Assembly: GCF_001294625.1 (NCBI RefSeq)
Contig: NZ_CP012677.1
Location: 1,488,001 to 1,552,000, forward strand
DNA: 64,000 bases
From: Arthrobacter alpinus
GTDB taxonomy: Bacteria; Actinomycetota; Actinomycetes; Actinomycetales; Micrococcaceae
Reading direction: 5' to 3'
The notes under the pieces were generated by a model. The model saw only the letters and a program-made list of their open reading frames with translations. It had not been told where the DNA came from and made no database searches. Each line of letters begins with the position of its first letter. Within the stretch, counting starts at the first letter, position 1. This document shows, piece by piece, positions 37,325 to 47,084 of this stretch. The position numbers were made by a program, and so were the translations under genes.

Positions 37325-37786
37325 ATGAAAATTGGTGACGTTGTTGCGGACTTTGAACTGCTGGACCAACACGGCGAAGAGCGCAAACTCTCCGCGTTGG
37401 CGGCCGACGGGCCGCTCGTCATCTTCTTCTACCCGATGGCAAGCAGTGGCGGTTGCACCAAGGAAGCCTGCCATTTCCGGGATCTGCAAAAGGAGTTCTC
37501 CGCCGTGGGGGCCTCACTGGTGGGGATCAGCACCGACTCACCGGAAAAGCAACTGGCTTTCGCCAAGGAAAACCATTTCAGCTACCCGCTGCTGAGCGAC
37601 CGGCAAGGCCAGGTGGCAGATCTCTTTGGGGTCCGGCGTCGCCTGCTGGCCAAGACGCTGCCCACCAAGCGGGCCACTTTCATTGTGGATCCGGGCCTTT
37701 CCGTGCGTTTCCAGGTTTCTAGCGAAACTAACATGGACGTGCACGCCAATGAGGCTCTGGCCGCCTTACAAAACCCGGCTTGGTGA
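37325..37786 (+). CDS. bcp: Thiol peroxidase, Bcp-type peroxiredoxin
   Basis: Reduces hydroperoxides with a cysteine-based mechanism (AhpC/TSA family, PrxQ/Bcp class). The catalytic Cys44 and resolving Cys49 stand in SSGGCTKEACHFRD; most homologues have PGC rather than GGC at the first site. The 153-residue thioredoxin-like fold includes FFYPMA and GISTDSPEKQLAFAKE. It is a single gene, 42 bases after the methyltransferase, and may share its transcript. Confidence 0.93.
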   Translation: MKIGDVVADFELLDQHGEERKLSALAADGPLVIFFYPMASSGGCTKEACHFRDLQKEFSAVGASLVGISTDSPEKQLAFAKENHFSYPLLSDRQGQVADLFGVRRRLLAKTLPTKRATFIVDPGLSVRFQVSSETNMDVHANEALAALQNPAW

Positions 37787-37882
37787 AAACGGCTGACAAC
37801 CGGTAATATTCATAGCTGGCCCTAGAGGCCATAACATTCATCAGTCTGGCAAAAACCAGACGATCACATTTTGAGGTAAATA

Positions 37883-38137
37883 GTGAAGCAGAACACGCAC
37901 CCTAAGTACGAAGCAATCGTCTTCAACGACCTGGCTTCGGACACCAAGTTCCTGACGCGTTCCACCGCAACGTCAAAGAAGACCATCGAGTGGGAAGATG
38001 GCAACACCTACCCCGTCATCGACGTTGAAATCTCCTCCGAGTCGCACCCGTTCTACACGGGCAAGCAACGCATCATGGACAGCGCCGGACGCGTGGAGCG
38101 CTTCAACGCTCGCTTCCAGGGCTTCGGCAAGAAGTAA
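37883..38137 (+). CDS. rpmE2: Ribosomal protein L31 type B
   Basis: The 84-residue zinc-independent L31 paralogue. The GTG at 37883 follows TTGAGGTA and gives [15 protein letters not shown]. The type A CxxC zinc knuckle is absent; the type [14 protein letters not shown] is present. In many bacteria it is made under zinc limitation through Zur; no convincing Zur box was found upstream. A strong terminator follows, so it is a one-gene unit. Confidence 0.95.
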   Translation: MKQNTHPKYEAIVFNDLASDTKFLTRSTATSKKTIEWEDGNTYPVIDVEISSESHPFYTGKQRIMDSAGRVERFNARFQGFGKK

Positions 38138-38163
38138 CACTTCTTCCCTTCAGATTAACTTGC

Positions 38164-38199
38164 GCAGGCCCGCTCCCATGGAGCGGGCCTGCTGCTTTT
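38164..38199 (+). terminator. Intrinsic terminator of rpmE2
   Basis: Twelve-base perfect stem (38164-38175 with 38181-38192), CCATG loop, then a short T-run at 38196-38199. Confidence 0.8.
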
Positions 38200-38244
38200 A
38201 ACTCACGTTTTGCCACCGGGGCGTCATCTTGAAAGACTGCAACC

Positions 38245-39306
38245 ATGGTTCAAACATTGCATGGCGAATATAAGGTTCATGGCGGAAAACTCGTGGTGGT
38301 CGATCTGGACAACCACGACGGGGTGCTGGCCAACGTCAGCGTCAGCGGCGACTTCTTCTTAGAACCCGACGAGGCGTTGGTTGACATCAACCATGCGCTG
38401 AACGGATTGGACGCCCGGGTCCCGGCCGCGGCCATTGCCGACGCCATCAACGAGGCCCTGCCGCCCGACGTCGTCTTATTTGGCTTCTCGGCTCAGGCCG
38501 TGGCCATTGCCGTGCGCAGGGCCCTGGCCATGGCCACCAGCTGGCACGATCACGACTGGGACATCATTGCCCCCACCATCTTGCCAACAGCGCTCAACGT
38601 GGCCTTGGATGAGGTCCTGACCCGAGAGGTGGGGGCCGGGCGCCGGAATCCCACCCTCCGTTTTTGGGACTGGAACGAGCCGTCGGTGGTCATTGGCAGT
38701 TTCCAGTCGGTGCGCAACGAACTCGAACAGGCTGGCGTTGAAAAGTACGGGATCAACGTGGTGCGCCGGATCAGCGGTGGGGGTGCCATGTTCATGGAGG
38801 CCGGCAACTGCATCACATACTCGCTGTACCTGCCGCAAACCCTCGTTGACGGGCTGACATTCGAGGATTCGTACAGGTTCCTGGACAGCTGGGTCATGGC
38901 CGCACTCGAGTCGATCGGGGTGCAGGCCTTCTACGTGCCGCTGAATGACATTGCCACCGACCAAGGCAAGATCGGCGGCGCGGCGCAAAAGCGGCTCAGC
39001 AACGGCGCCATGGTCCACCATGTGACCATGAGTTACGACATCGACGCGGACAAGATGGTCCAGATCCTGCGGATCGGCAAGGAAAAACTCTCCGATAAGG
39101 GCACCCGCTCCGCCAAGAAACGCGTTGACCCCTTGCGCCGGCAGACAGGCCTGAGCCGCGCGGAGATCCTGGCGGTCATGAGCGAGACTTTCACCCAACG
39201 CTACGGCGCAAGCCCGTCAGTTTTGAGCAGCGACGAACTGGCGGCCGCCGCACACCTGGTCGAGACCAAGTTCGGCACAGACGCCTGGCTAAACCGGATC
39301 CCGTGA
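38245..39306 (+). CDS. lplA: Lipoate-protein ligase A with N-terminal accessory domain
   Basis: Attaches lipoate to 2-oxoacid dehydrogenase or GcvH proteins using ATP. The catalytic domain, residues about 110-340, has RRISGGGAMF at 173-182 and catalytic Lys242 in DQGKIGGAAQKR. The first 90 residues (YKVHGGKLVVVDLD, NVSVSGDFFLEPDEAL) resemble the accessory domain that in E. coli LplA lies at the C-terminus, so the domain order is swapped. Length 353 residues. The following transporter gene overlaps its stop by four bases. Confidence 0.9.
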   Translation: MVQTLHGEYKVHGGKLVVVDLDNHDGVLANVSVSGDFFLEPDEALVDINHALNGLDARVPAAAIADAINEALPPDVVLFGFSAQAVAIAVRRALAMATSWHDHDWDIIAPTILPTALNVALDEVLTREVGAGRRNPTLRFWDWNEPSVVIGSFQSVRNELEQAGVEKYGINVVRRISGGGAMFMEAGNCITYSLYLPQTLVDGLTFEDSYRFLDSWVMAALESIGVQAFYVPLNDIATDQGKIGGAAQKRLSNGAMVHHVTMSYDIDADKMVQILRIGKEKLSDKGTRSAKKRVDPLRRQTGLSRAEILAVMSETFTQRYGASPSVLSSDELAAAAHLVETKFGTDAWLNRIP

Positions 39307-40373
39307 CACGCCCACGTCCGTTCCCCAGGGCGCCAACCCACCTACGATGGCCCAACCAGCCACCAGCAGCTTTTGCCTTCGTCATGGCAACGGGCATAAT
39401 CTCTATCGCATTGCTCGATGCCGGCTGGGTAGGTGCTTCCCAGGTGCTGTTGGTGGTGGCCTCCCTTGCCTTGGTGCTGCTGACCGCCGGTCTGGTGGGG
39501 CGTATCGCCACGCGGCCCGCCTTGGTACTGGCCGACTTCCGCAATCCGCATGCAGGTTTTGGGTACCTGACCATGGTGGCAGCCTTAAATGTGGTGGGCG
39601 CCAGATTCCATGACACGGATCCGGCGATCACCTGGACCCTGGCCCTTGTGAGCATCCCGCTGTGGCTGTTCTTGGCCTACGGCGTTCCGCTTTCCATGAT
39701 GCTGCGTACCGAGATCGGGCAGGGCGGGCGGCCGTTGTTGCTCCCTGTTGACGGCACCTGGTTCCTGTGGGTGGTCTCCACCCAATCGTTGTCGGTGGCG
39801 GCAGCGACCCTGGCCGCGGACGGTAAATCCACCAGCCTGCTCAGCGATGCCGCCGTCGCTTTTTGGGGCATTGGGATCATGCTGTATTTCTCTTTGACAA
39901 CGCTGGTGATCCTGAGGCTTCTTGCCGGGGGCGAGAACCGCGGCGGGATCGTGCCCACAAACTGGATCTTCATGGGCGCCACCGCCATCACCGTCCTCGC
40001 CGGGTCCATGATCTTGAACCTTCCAGCCGATGTCCCCGTTCTTGGCGTTGCCGCGCCCACAGTAGGCGGCATTAGCTACCTGCTGTGGGCGTTCGGACTG
40101 TGGTGGGTGCCGCTGCTGGTGGCGTTTGGAGTGTGGCGCCACTTGGTCCGTCGTGAGCCGCTGCGCTACTCCACGGCCTTGTGGTCCATCGTGTTCCCGC
40201 TGGGCATGTTCTCAGTAGCAACGTACCGGTTCGGACACGAGAACGCTATGCCGCTGCTGGCCGTACTGGGGCAGTGGGCCACCTGGGTGGCGGTGGCGGC
40301 TTGGGCGCTGGTTGCCGCAGGTATGCTCCTGGCAGTGATACGGGTGCTCAGGAAACCACCGACTGGGCCGTGA
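39303..40373 (+). CDS. TDT-family transporter (TehA/SLAC1-like)
   Basis: A 356-residue membrane protein with about ten helices, of the tellurite-resistance/dicarboxylate transporter (TDT) family. Recognisable segments are PPAAFAFVMATGIISIAL near the N-terminus and FPLGMFSVATYRFG near residue 300. The GTG at 39303 overlaps the lplA TGA (GTGA), indicating coupled translation. Substrate is unknown; relatives export anions or dicarboxylates. Its 3' end overlaps the convergent pepN gene by 26 bases. Confidence 0.87.
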   Translation: MTRPRPFPRAPTHLRWPNQPPAAFAFVMATGIISIALLDAGWVGASQVLLVVASLALVLLTAGLVGRIATRPALVLADFRNPHAGFGYLTMVAALNVVGARFHDTDPAITWTLALVSIPLWLFLAYGVPLSMMLRTEIGQGGRPLLLPVDGTWFLWVVSTQSLSVAAATLAADGKSTSLLSDAAVAFWGIGIMLYFSLTTLVILRLLAGGENRGGIVPTNWIFMGATAITVLAGSMILNLPADVPVLGVAAPTVGGISYLLWAFGLWWVPLLVAFGVWRHLVRREPLRYSTALWSIVFPLGMFSVATYRFGHENAMPLLAVLGQWATWVAVAAWALVAAGMLLAVIRVLRKPPTGP

Positions 40374-42987
40374 GCGCGCGCAGCAGATGATCCCGCTGCT
40401 CCACTATCAGGCGGCGCAGGCCTGTGGCGGCACCGCCGTTGTCACTCAGCCACGCGTCGGTGCGCACCACCACCGGGTGGTCAACGGGATTCCCGCCCGA
40501 CGCCAGGTCCTGATGTGCCGGGTACAGCCCGCGCACAAGCCGCCCGGCAATTTCGATGCTGCGCGTCTCCCAGACCTCCCTCAGTGACTCAAAGTATGGT
40601 TCCACAAACGGCTCAAGAAGTTCGTGTCCGCCGGCCATGAAACCTTCTAAGGTGGCGCTGAGCAGCTCATTCGTCAACAGGGTTTCCTTGACGGCATCAT
40701 GCCAGGCCCGCGCCTTGACCGCCTCGGACGGGAACGACGCCCCAGCGCTCACCCTGCCAACACGGTTCTCCGCCGTCGTCAGTGAGGCCAATTCAGCATC
40801 CAATTCCGCCTCCGTCGCCAGGCCTCGCGCAGCCAGCGCCTGCCACAGCAACCACCGCAGATCGCTGTCCACACGCAATCCGGAGGGCACCCTGAGACCG
40901 TCCAAAAGCCCACGGATCCGCACCGCAGGTGTGTCGGTGCCGCGCCCCAAAGAGGCAAGCGCCCTGGCCCACACCAGTTGCTCATCACTGCCGGGCGAGG
41001 CGGCGTCGAGGTGCTCTTCGACGCCGGCCAAGAGCCCCGCCCGAACCTCGCCACGGATGTCCGGCGGGCAGTAGTTCTCGAGGGCAAAGATCGCGTTGTC
41101 CACCAGGGTCTGCAGGAGGGCGATGTCATGCTCGCCGGCTGTTTGCTCGCAGACGGCATTGATGTACAGGCGGGAGGCCATGAGAGCGTCCCGGACAGCG
41201 TTCCACATCGAGGACCAGACAAGGCTGCGCGCCAACGGGTCAACAATGGTGCCCACCGCTGACAGGGCTGTGGCGAGTGAAACACCATCAAGGCGGACCT
41301 TGGCATAGCTGAGGTCCTGGTCGTTGACGATGACTAGGGCCGGTTCGGGAAAGCCTGTCAGCTCAGGAACGATCGTCTGCGCGCCCGTCACATCGACGGT
41401 GACCGAATGGGTCCGAACCAGCTGGCCGGCGTCGTCCAGGTTGAACAAGCCCACAGCCAGCCGATGCGGACGCAGTGCCGCGAGCCCCGTAACCGGGTCC
41501 ACGGCTTCCTGGGTGATGGTGAACGCCGCAATCCGCCCCTCCACCAGTCCCATGGAGGTCCCCAGCGTGGAGATGCCCGCCGTCTGGAGCCAGTCCCCGC
41601 CCCAGCTGCTCAGGTCCCGGCCACTGGCATTGCTCAGGGGGACAAGCAGGTCAGCCAGGCTGGTGTTGGAGTACTCATGAGCCTTGAAATATTCTTGCGC
41701 ACCGGTGATGAACGCCTCCTGGCCCACATAGGCCACCAACTGTTTCAGGACCGAGGCGCCCTTCGCATAGGTGATGCCGTCAAAATTCTGCTTCGCTGCT
41801 TCCAGATCTGGGATGTCAGCCACGATGGGGTGCGTGGTGGGAAGCTGGTCCTGGACATAGGCCCACGCCTTGCGGCGGCTGGCGAAAAGCGTCCACGACT
41901 TCTCACCCCACTCGGTCACTTCAGCCACGGCAAGGTGGCCCATGAAATCGGCAAATGACTCCTTCAGCCACAGATCGTCCCACCAGCTCATGGTCACCAG
42001 GTCGCCAAACCACATGTGAGCCATCTCGTGCATGATCGTGTTGGCCCGCTGCTGGTACTGGGTGTCGGTGGCCCGGGAGGTGTGGATGTAATGCTCGGTG
42101 AAGGTCACCAGTCCGGGATTCTCCATGGCGCCCAAATTATATTCCGGGACAAATGCCTGATCGTACTTGCCGAACGGGTAAGGGTAGTCAAAAAGGTCGT
42201 TGAAGTAGGCGAGTCCGGCCTTGGTCACGGCAAAAATGGGGTCCGTGTCAAACTTGGCGGACAGGGACGCCCGGCAATAGGCGGTCAACGGGATCTCCAG
42301 TTCGGTACCTGCGTGCGCACTGTCCATGCCGAAGGTCATGCTGAAATGGTCCGAGACCTTGAAATATGGGCCGGCCAGGATGGTGGTGATGTAGGTGGAG
42401 ATGGGCAAGGTGGTGGCAAAGTCCCACGTTCCACCGATCGCCAGGCCATCGGCATCGACCGCCGTGTCACTGTAGTCGGAGACCACCTGGTTTGAGGCCA
42501 CTTCCCAATCCGACGGCGCACTGACGTGAAAGGTGAACGCCGCCTTCAGGTCTGGCTGTTCGAAGTTTGCGAAGACGCGCCGGGCGTCGGCTGGCTCGTA
42601 TTGGGTGTAGGTGTAGACCTTGGAATCTGCGGGGTCCACGAACCGGTGCAGGCCCTCCCCGCTACTGGAGTAGGCGGCTGTGGCCTTAACCGTGACCACA
42701 TTCTCACGGGCCAGTTGCGGGAGGTGGATGCGGGCGCCGTCGACCACGTCCGCCAGATCCAGGAAGGCCCCATTGAGTTCCACGGATTCCACGCTCAGAC
42801 CAATGAAGTCCAGGAACGTGCTGCTGCCGGGTGTGGCTGCGTCAAAGGTGATGACACTTTGCGTGGGGAAGCCCTGTTCGTCCAGGTTTTGGGCGTTGCT
42901 GACGTCCACGCGAACGTCGTAGTGATGTACGGTGAGCAGGGCTTTTCGCGCGGAAGCCTCGGCGCGGCCTAAGTTTGAATTCGACAC
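40348..42987 (-). CDS. pepN: Aminopeptidase N (M1 family)
   Basis: Zinc metallopeptidase removing N-terminal residues. The exopeptidase GAMEN motif is at residues 286-290, and zinc ligands are in HEMAH (320-324) and KESFADF. The 879-residue protein includes the C-terminal ERAP1-like superhelical domain typical of actinobacterial PepN. The start MSNSNLGRAEASARKALL matches family N-termini. Cytoplasmic, since no signal peptide is seen. It overlaps the convergent transporter at its 3' end. Confidence 0.95.
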   Translation of the reverse strand: MSNSNLGRAEASARKALLTVHHYDVRVDVSNAQNLDEQGFPTQSVITFDAATPGSSTFLDFIGLSVESVELNGAFLDLADVVDGARIHLPQLARENVVTVKATAAYSSSGEGLHRFVDPADSKVYTYTQYEPADARRVFANFEQPDLKAAFTFHVSAPSDWEVASNQVVSDYSDTAVDADGLAIGGTWDFATTLPISTYITTILAGPYFKVSDHFSMTFGMDSAHAGTELEIPLTAYCRASLSAKFDTDPIFAVTKAGLAYFNDLFDYPYPFGKYDQAFVPEYNLGAMENPGLVTFTEHYIHTSRATDTQYQQRANTIMHEMAHMWFGDLVTMSWWDDLWLKESFADFMGHLAVAEVTEWGEKSWTLFASRRKAWAYVQDQLPTTHPIVADIPDLEAAKQNFDGITYAKGASVLKQLVAYVGQEAFITGAQEYFKAHEYSNTSLADLLVPLSNASGRDLSSWGGDWLQTAGISTLGTSMGLVEGRIAAFTITQEAVDPVTGLAALRPHRLAVGLFNLDDAGQLVRTHSVTVDVTGAQTIVPELTGFPEPALVIVNDQDLSYAKVRLDGVSLATALSAVGTIVDPLARSLVWSSMWNAVRDALMASRLYINAVCEQTAGEHDIALLQTLVDNAIFALENYCPPDIRGEVRAGLLAGVEEHLDAASPGSDEQLVWARALASLGRGTDTPAVRIRGLLDGLRVPSGLRVDSDLRWLLWQALAARGLATEAELDAELASLTTAENRVGRVSAGASFPSEAVKARAWHDAVKETLLTNELLSATLEGFMAGGHELLEPFVEPYFESLREVWETRSIEIAGRLVRGLYPAHQDLASGGNPVDHPVVVRTDAWLSDNGGAATGLRRLIVEQRDHLLRALTAQSVVS

Positions 42988-43044
42988 TCTTTCATTGAAC
43001 CATGGACCGGCAACCTTAGGCCCTCCCTTCCCCGAACCAGCCTT

Positions 43045-44121
43045 CTACACTGACATCAGGTGCACGGCGCCAAAGGCCAGCGCTGCAATGAGCACCCATG
43101 AGCAAAGGGCCATGATGGTGGCCCTGACACCGGTACGCAGCAGTTCACGGATCCGCACCGACGCCCCCAAGCCAAACAACGCCGCACCTAGGGCCACGTC
43201 CTGGGCCGTGGCGCCGGCCTCGACCAGCCCCGCCGGCAGCCATCCGCTGGTGCGCAGCACAATCATCGCCAAAAATCCGAGTACAAACAGTGGAATGACG
43301 GGTGGGAACCGTGGTGTCTGGGATACGTCCGCGTGGGGATCCGCCGCGACCGCTGCTTGCGCCAGGCGGCTGTGCCGGCGTCGTTCCATACCGCCTACGA
43401 CACCCACGATGGGGGCCAAAAGCATGACCCTGGTGAGCTTGACGATGATGGCAGCGCTGAGGGCCACGGCGCCGGCGGTCTGGGCGGTCGCCACCACCTG
43501 GCCGACGTCGTGCACGCCAGCACCCACCCACTGGCCAAACTGCAGCGGATTCAGGCCCAGCGGGTTCATCAGCAGTGGCAAGACCCCGATGGCGAGTGTG
43601 CCGCACAGGGTCACCAGGGCCACGGGCAGAACGGTGTCGCTGTGTTTGGTGCCCTTGACGGCGGCCATGGCGCCAATCGCGGAGGCACCACAAATGGAGA
43701 ACCCGGTGGCGATCAGTAGGGGCGTGTCGCCCTCCAGTCTGAACAGCTTGCCCAGCGCGTAGGTGCCGGCGAAGCTGAGCAGCACTACGCCCACGATCAA
43801 CGCCACACTGACCCAGCCAAGGTTCATGACATCGCCAAGGCTGAGCTTCAGGCCCAGGAAGACGATGCCCACCCGCATCAGGTGCTTGCCGGAGAAGTTC
43901 AGTCCGGCCCGCCAGGGCCCCTCGCACAGGACGGCGGTACCCGGCAGGTTTACCGCGGCAATGCCCAGGACGACGGCGATGGTCATGGCCGGCAGCATCG
44001 GCACGACACTGTGGACCAGCAAGGAGACGACGACGGCGACCAGGGCAGCGGCCAGGCCTGGAATGAATGGTTGCGTGCGCGTCCACCAGGTGGGTGAGCC
44101 GCTTTCGGCACGATTTACCAC
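43045..44121 (-). CDS. YeiH-family putative sulfate/anion exporter
   Basis: A 358-residue protein with about ten membrane segments of the YeiH/UPF0324 family, recognised by FSGKHLMRVGIVFLGLKLSLG and GFSICGASAIGAMAAVKG. Family members are annotated as putative sulfate exporters but remain poorly tested. Its start overlaps the upstream zinc-ribbon SDR gene by seven bases, so the two are co-translated. No substrate can be read from sequence. Confidence 0.88.
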   Translation of the reverse strand: MVNRAESGSPTWWTRTQPFIPGLAAALVAVVVSLLVHSVVPMLPAMTIAVVLGIAAVNLPGTAVLCEGPWRAGLNFSGKHLMRVGIVFLGLKLSLGDVMNLGWVSVALIVGVVLLSFAGTYALGKLFRLEGDTPLLIATGFSICGASAIGAMAAVKGTKHSDTVLPVALVTLCGTLAIGVLPLLMNPLGLNPLQFGQWVGAGVHDVGQVVATAQTAGAVALSAAIIVKLTRVMLLAPIVGVVGGMERRRHSRLAQAAVAADPHADVSQTPRFPPVIPLFVLGFLAMIVLRTSGWLPAGLVEAGATAQDVALGAALFGLGASVRIRELLRTGVRATIMALCSWVLIAALAFGAVHLMSV

Positions 44122-45554
44122 GGGCTGGGCTTGTAGTCCTTGAGGAAGACGCCATACTGGTCCACACCACTTTCACCCATCACGATGGGGTCATAGACGC
44201 GTGCCGCTCCGTCCACAAGGTCCAGGGGTGCGTGGAACCCTTCCTCGGCCAGCCTGACCTTGGTGTAGTGGGGTCGTTCATCGGTGATCCAGCCAGTGTC
44301 CACGGCTGTCATGAGGATTCCGTCAGCCTCAAGCATCTCTGCCGCGCTGGTCCGGGTCAGCATGTTCAGGGCCGCCTTGGCCATGTTGGTGTGCGGATGG
44401 CCGGGGCCTTTGTAGGCGCGGGCGAACTGCCCTTCCATGGCGGACACGTTGACGATATATTTGCGGTCGGCCGTGGAAGCGGCCATGGCCGGACGCAGGC
44501 GTGAGACGAGGAGGAACGGGGCGGTGACGTTGCACAGCTGAACCTCAAGCATCTCCAAGGGGTCCACCTGGTCCACCACTTGGGTCCAACTGTTGATGGC
44601 GGCGACATCCGGAACGAGTCCACCTGCGTCAATGGCGGTTCCTGCGGCTAGGCGCTCCAGGGACGCGGAGCCCATGGACATGGCCAAGGCTGCAAGCTCG
44701 TTGCCACCAAGTTTGGGATGTTCAGACATCTGGCTGGCCAGCGCGAGCGGGTGCTTGTCGTGGGCGTGTCCGAACGTCACCAGCTCCGGCATGGGAGTGT
44801 CGGTGGGAAGCGGTTCAAGCTCGGCGTCGACAAGTGGCTTGTAGGCGTTGCCTGAACGGCGGACGGTTTGGGCCGCGTTGTTGATGATGATATCCAGTGG
44901 ACCAGCCGCGGTGAGCGAGTCCGTCAAGGCGATGACCTGGGCCGGGTCGCGGAGGTCAATGCCGACAATTTGCAGCCGGTCAAGCCATTCGCCGCTGTCT
45001 TCCATGGCGGCAAAACGGCGGGCAGCATCCTTGGGGAAGCGTGTGGTGATGGTGGTGTGCGCTCCGTCCCGCAACAGCCGCAAGGCGATGTACATGCCAA
45101 TTTTCGCGCGTCCACCAGTCAACAGCGCCCGTTTTCCGCTCAGGTCTGTTTTAGCATCCCGCTTGGAGTGGTTGAAAGTGGCGCACTCCGGACACAACTG
45201 ATGGTAGAAGGCATCGACGTGGGTGTAATGAGTTTTGCAAATGTAGCAGGGGCGGGAACGTTGCAGCGTTCCTGCCATTTTGCCTGTGGTGGAGGTCGTG
45301 AGTTTGTTGCCTCGTGTTTCATCATCAATACGGTCCGGGGCAGCGGTGGCCGTTTTTGCTATAACAGCCCGGTCGGCGTCATTAATGGCGTCACGCTTAA
45401 CAATTCGACGATGGCGTTTAACCGCCTTAAACATCTTGCCGGTGGCACGGCGAACATTCACATAATCTGGATGTTCTTCGTCATATTCATGGATACTTTC
45501 CAAAACCTTAAGACAGTTTTGAATTTCCTCGGGCGTCAAATTTGCAGCGGTCAC
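44115..45554 (-). CDS. Zinc-ribbon plus SDR fusion protein, unknown function
   Basis: A 479-residue protein: an alpha-helical N-terminal region (about 1-95, HPDYVNVRRATGKMFKAVKR), a four-cysteine zinc ribbon (Cys103-x2-Cys106-x14-Cys121-x2-Cys124), then an SDR domain with TGGRAKIGMY near 145. The catalytic pair is spread as Tyr381-x11-Lys393 (YKGPGHPHTNMAK) rather than Tyr-x3-Lys, and long insertions separate the core strands. Similar proteins of unknown role occur in bacteria and lower eukaryotes, as I recall. It follows glgC by 17 bases and overlaps the YeiH gene by seven. Confidence 0.88.
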   Translation of the reverse strand: MTAANLTPEEIQNCLKVLESIHEYDEEHPDYVNVRRATGKMFKAVKRHRRIVKRDAINDADRAVIAKTATAAPDRIDDETRGNKLTTSTTGKMAGTLQRSRPCYICKTHYTHVDAFYHQLCPECATFNHSKRDAKTDLSGKRALLTGGRAKIGMYIALRLLRDGAHTTITTRFPKDAARRFAAMEDSGEWLDRLQIVGIDLRDPAQVIALTDSLTAAGPLDIIINNAAQTVRRSGNAYKPLVDAELEPLPTDTPMPELVTFGHAHDKHPLALASQMSEHPKLGGNELAALAMSMGSASLERLAAGTAIDAGGLVPDVAAINSWTQVVDQVDPLEMLEVQLCNVTAPFLLVSRLRPAMAASTADRKYIVNVSAMEGQFARAYKGPGHPHTNMAKAALNMLTRTSAAEMLEADGILMTAVDTGWITDERPHYTKVRLAEEGFHAPLDLVDGAARVYDPIVMGESGVDQYGVFLKDYKPSPW

Positions 45555-45571
45555 ACCCCAATATTAGCCTC

Positions 45572-46981
45572 TTAGTTACGGGTTGCCGACTCCACCGCCT
45601 CCAACTGGTTACTCACCACCAGATCCACCGTCTCTTGGGAGACTTGATCGCGGCCGATAGCCAAGGCCAACGCCTCCGGCAGCTCAGCTGCGGCAGCCTT
45701 TGACAGCTCAATTTCGCGCGCGTCAGGCGCCGGGACCTGCTGGCCCTTGCTCAGGACGGTCAATCCGGATTCGGTGATGATGAAACCTCGGGCCCTGTCC
45801 AGGTCCGCGTCGACCCCGATGGTGGCACCCGCTGGAATCCGCACGTTCTTATCAATGATGGCTCGCCTGATGACCGCACCTGGCCCCACCACCACCTTGT
45901 CCATCAGAACCGAGTCCTGAACCCTGGCACCGGTGCCAACGTAGACGTCGTTGGAAAGCACCGAGCTCTCCACCACGCCGCCAGAGACCACCACACCATT
46001 AGCCACAATGGAATCCAATGCTGCACCAATGGAGTTGTGTTCGCCACGGACGAACTTCGCCGGGGGTGAAACAGTGCTGCGGGTGAAGATGGGCCATGAG
46101 CGATTGTAAAGGTTGAACACAGGGACAGGGGAGATCAGGTCCATGTGGGCGTCGTAGAAAGAGTCGATTGTGCCCACGTCGCGCCAGTAGTTTCGGTCCC
46201 GGTCGGTGGCATCGGGGATGTCATTGGTGGAGAAGTCGTACACATAGGCCTCGTCGCGGTTGACGAAGTACGGAATGATGTCTCCACCCATGTCGTTCTT
46301 TGTGTCGTCTTTCGCCGCGTCCTGTTCAAGAGCCTCAACCAGTGCGTCGGCGTCGAATACGTAGTTGCCCATGGAGGCAAGGAACTGATGGGGCGCGTCC
46401 GGGAGGCCGGCGGTGGATACGGGCTTTTCCACGAACGCTGAAATTTTGTGGGCGCCAATCGCGCCAGGTACTTCCGCATTATCGATCTCGATGACACCAA
46501 ACTGATCTGCCATCTCCAAAGGTTGGCGGACGGCGGCAACGGTGGCCCGTGCACCTGAATTGATGTGGCTCTGGACCATCTGTTCAAAGTCCATCCGGTA
46601 CACGTGGTCGGCCCCAACCACCACAACAATGTCTGGTTCGGCGTCGCCGATGAGGTTCATGGACTGGTAGATGGCGTTGGCGCTGCCTAGGAACCAGCTT
46701 TTTCCGCGGCGCTGTTGTGCGGGAACGGACGCCACGTAGTTGCCCAATTGGGTGGACATCCTCCACGTCTCCGAAATGTGGCGGTCCAAACTGTGTGACT
46801 TGTATTGGGTCAACACCACAATTTTGAAGTACCCGGAGTTCGCGAGATTTGATAATGCAAAATCGACTAGTCGAAATCCGGCAAAGGGTACTGCGGGTTT
46901 CGCACGGTCTGCTGTCAGGGGCATCAATCGTTTGCCCTCGCCGCCTGCTAGTACAATCGCCAGAACTTTCTTGACTGACAT
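45572..46981 (-). CDS. glgC: Glucose-1-phosphate adenylyltransferase GlgC
   Basis: Makes ADP-glucose for glycogen synthesis. The start at 46981, with GGAGG about eight bases upstream, gives [19 protein letters not shown]; an earlier frame from 47047 adds 22 unrelated residues. Present are the nucleotidyl motif [20 protein letters not shown], the GADHVYRMD region near 120, and the left-handed beta-helix C-terminus with hexapeptide repeats. Length 469, longer than the usual roughly 410 because of a C-terminal extension ([12 protein letters not shown] onward). It diverges from glgA across 103 bases. Confidence 0.94.
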   Translation of the reverse strand: MSVKKVLAIVLAGGEGKRLMPLTADRAKPAVPFAGFRLVDFALSNLANSGYFKIVVLTQYKSHSLDRHISETWRMSTQLGNYVASVPAQQRRGKSWFLGSANAIYQSMNLIGDAEPDIVVVVGADHVYRMDFEQMVQSHINSGARATVAAVRQPLEMADQFGVIEIDNAEVPGAIGAHKISAFVEKPVSTAGLPDAPHQFLASMGNYVFDADALVEALEQDAAKDDTKNDMGGDIIPYFVNRDEAYVYDFSTNDIPDATDRDRNYWRDVGTIDSFYDAHMDLISPVPVFNLYNRSWPIFTRSTVSPPAKFVRGEHNSIGAALDSIVANGVVVSGGVVESSVLSNDVYVGTGARVQDSVLMDKVVVGPGAVIRRAIIDKNVRIPAGATIGVDADLDRARGFIITESGLTVLSKGQQVPAPDAREIELSKAAAAELPEALALAIGRDQVSQETVDLVVSNQLEAVESATRN

Positions 46982-47084
46982 GTCACAACCTCCGACGGCT
47001 TCAATGTTGCTATAAGTAGCGTTCATGAACGGATCGAACACCTTCACACTAGAACAAACTCTCTGGAGAGACTAGCTTGAGAGT

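Noticed and set aside
37787..37882. Zur box upstream of rpmE2
   Set aside because: TAATATTCAT and TAACATTCAT form a direct repeat but do not fit the inverted Zur consensus.
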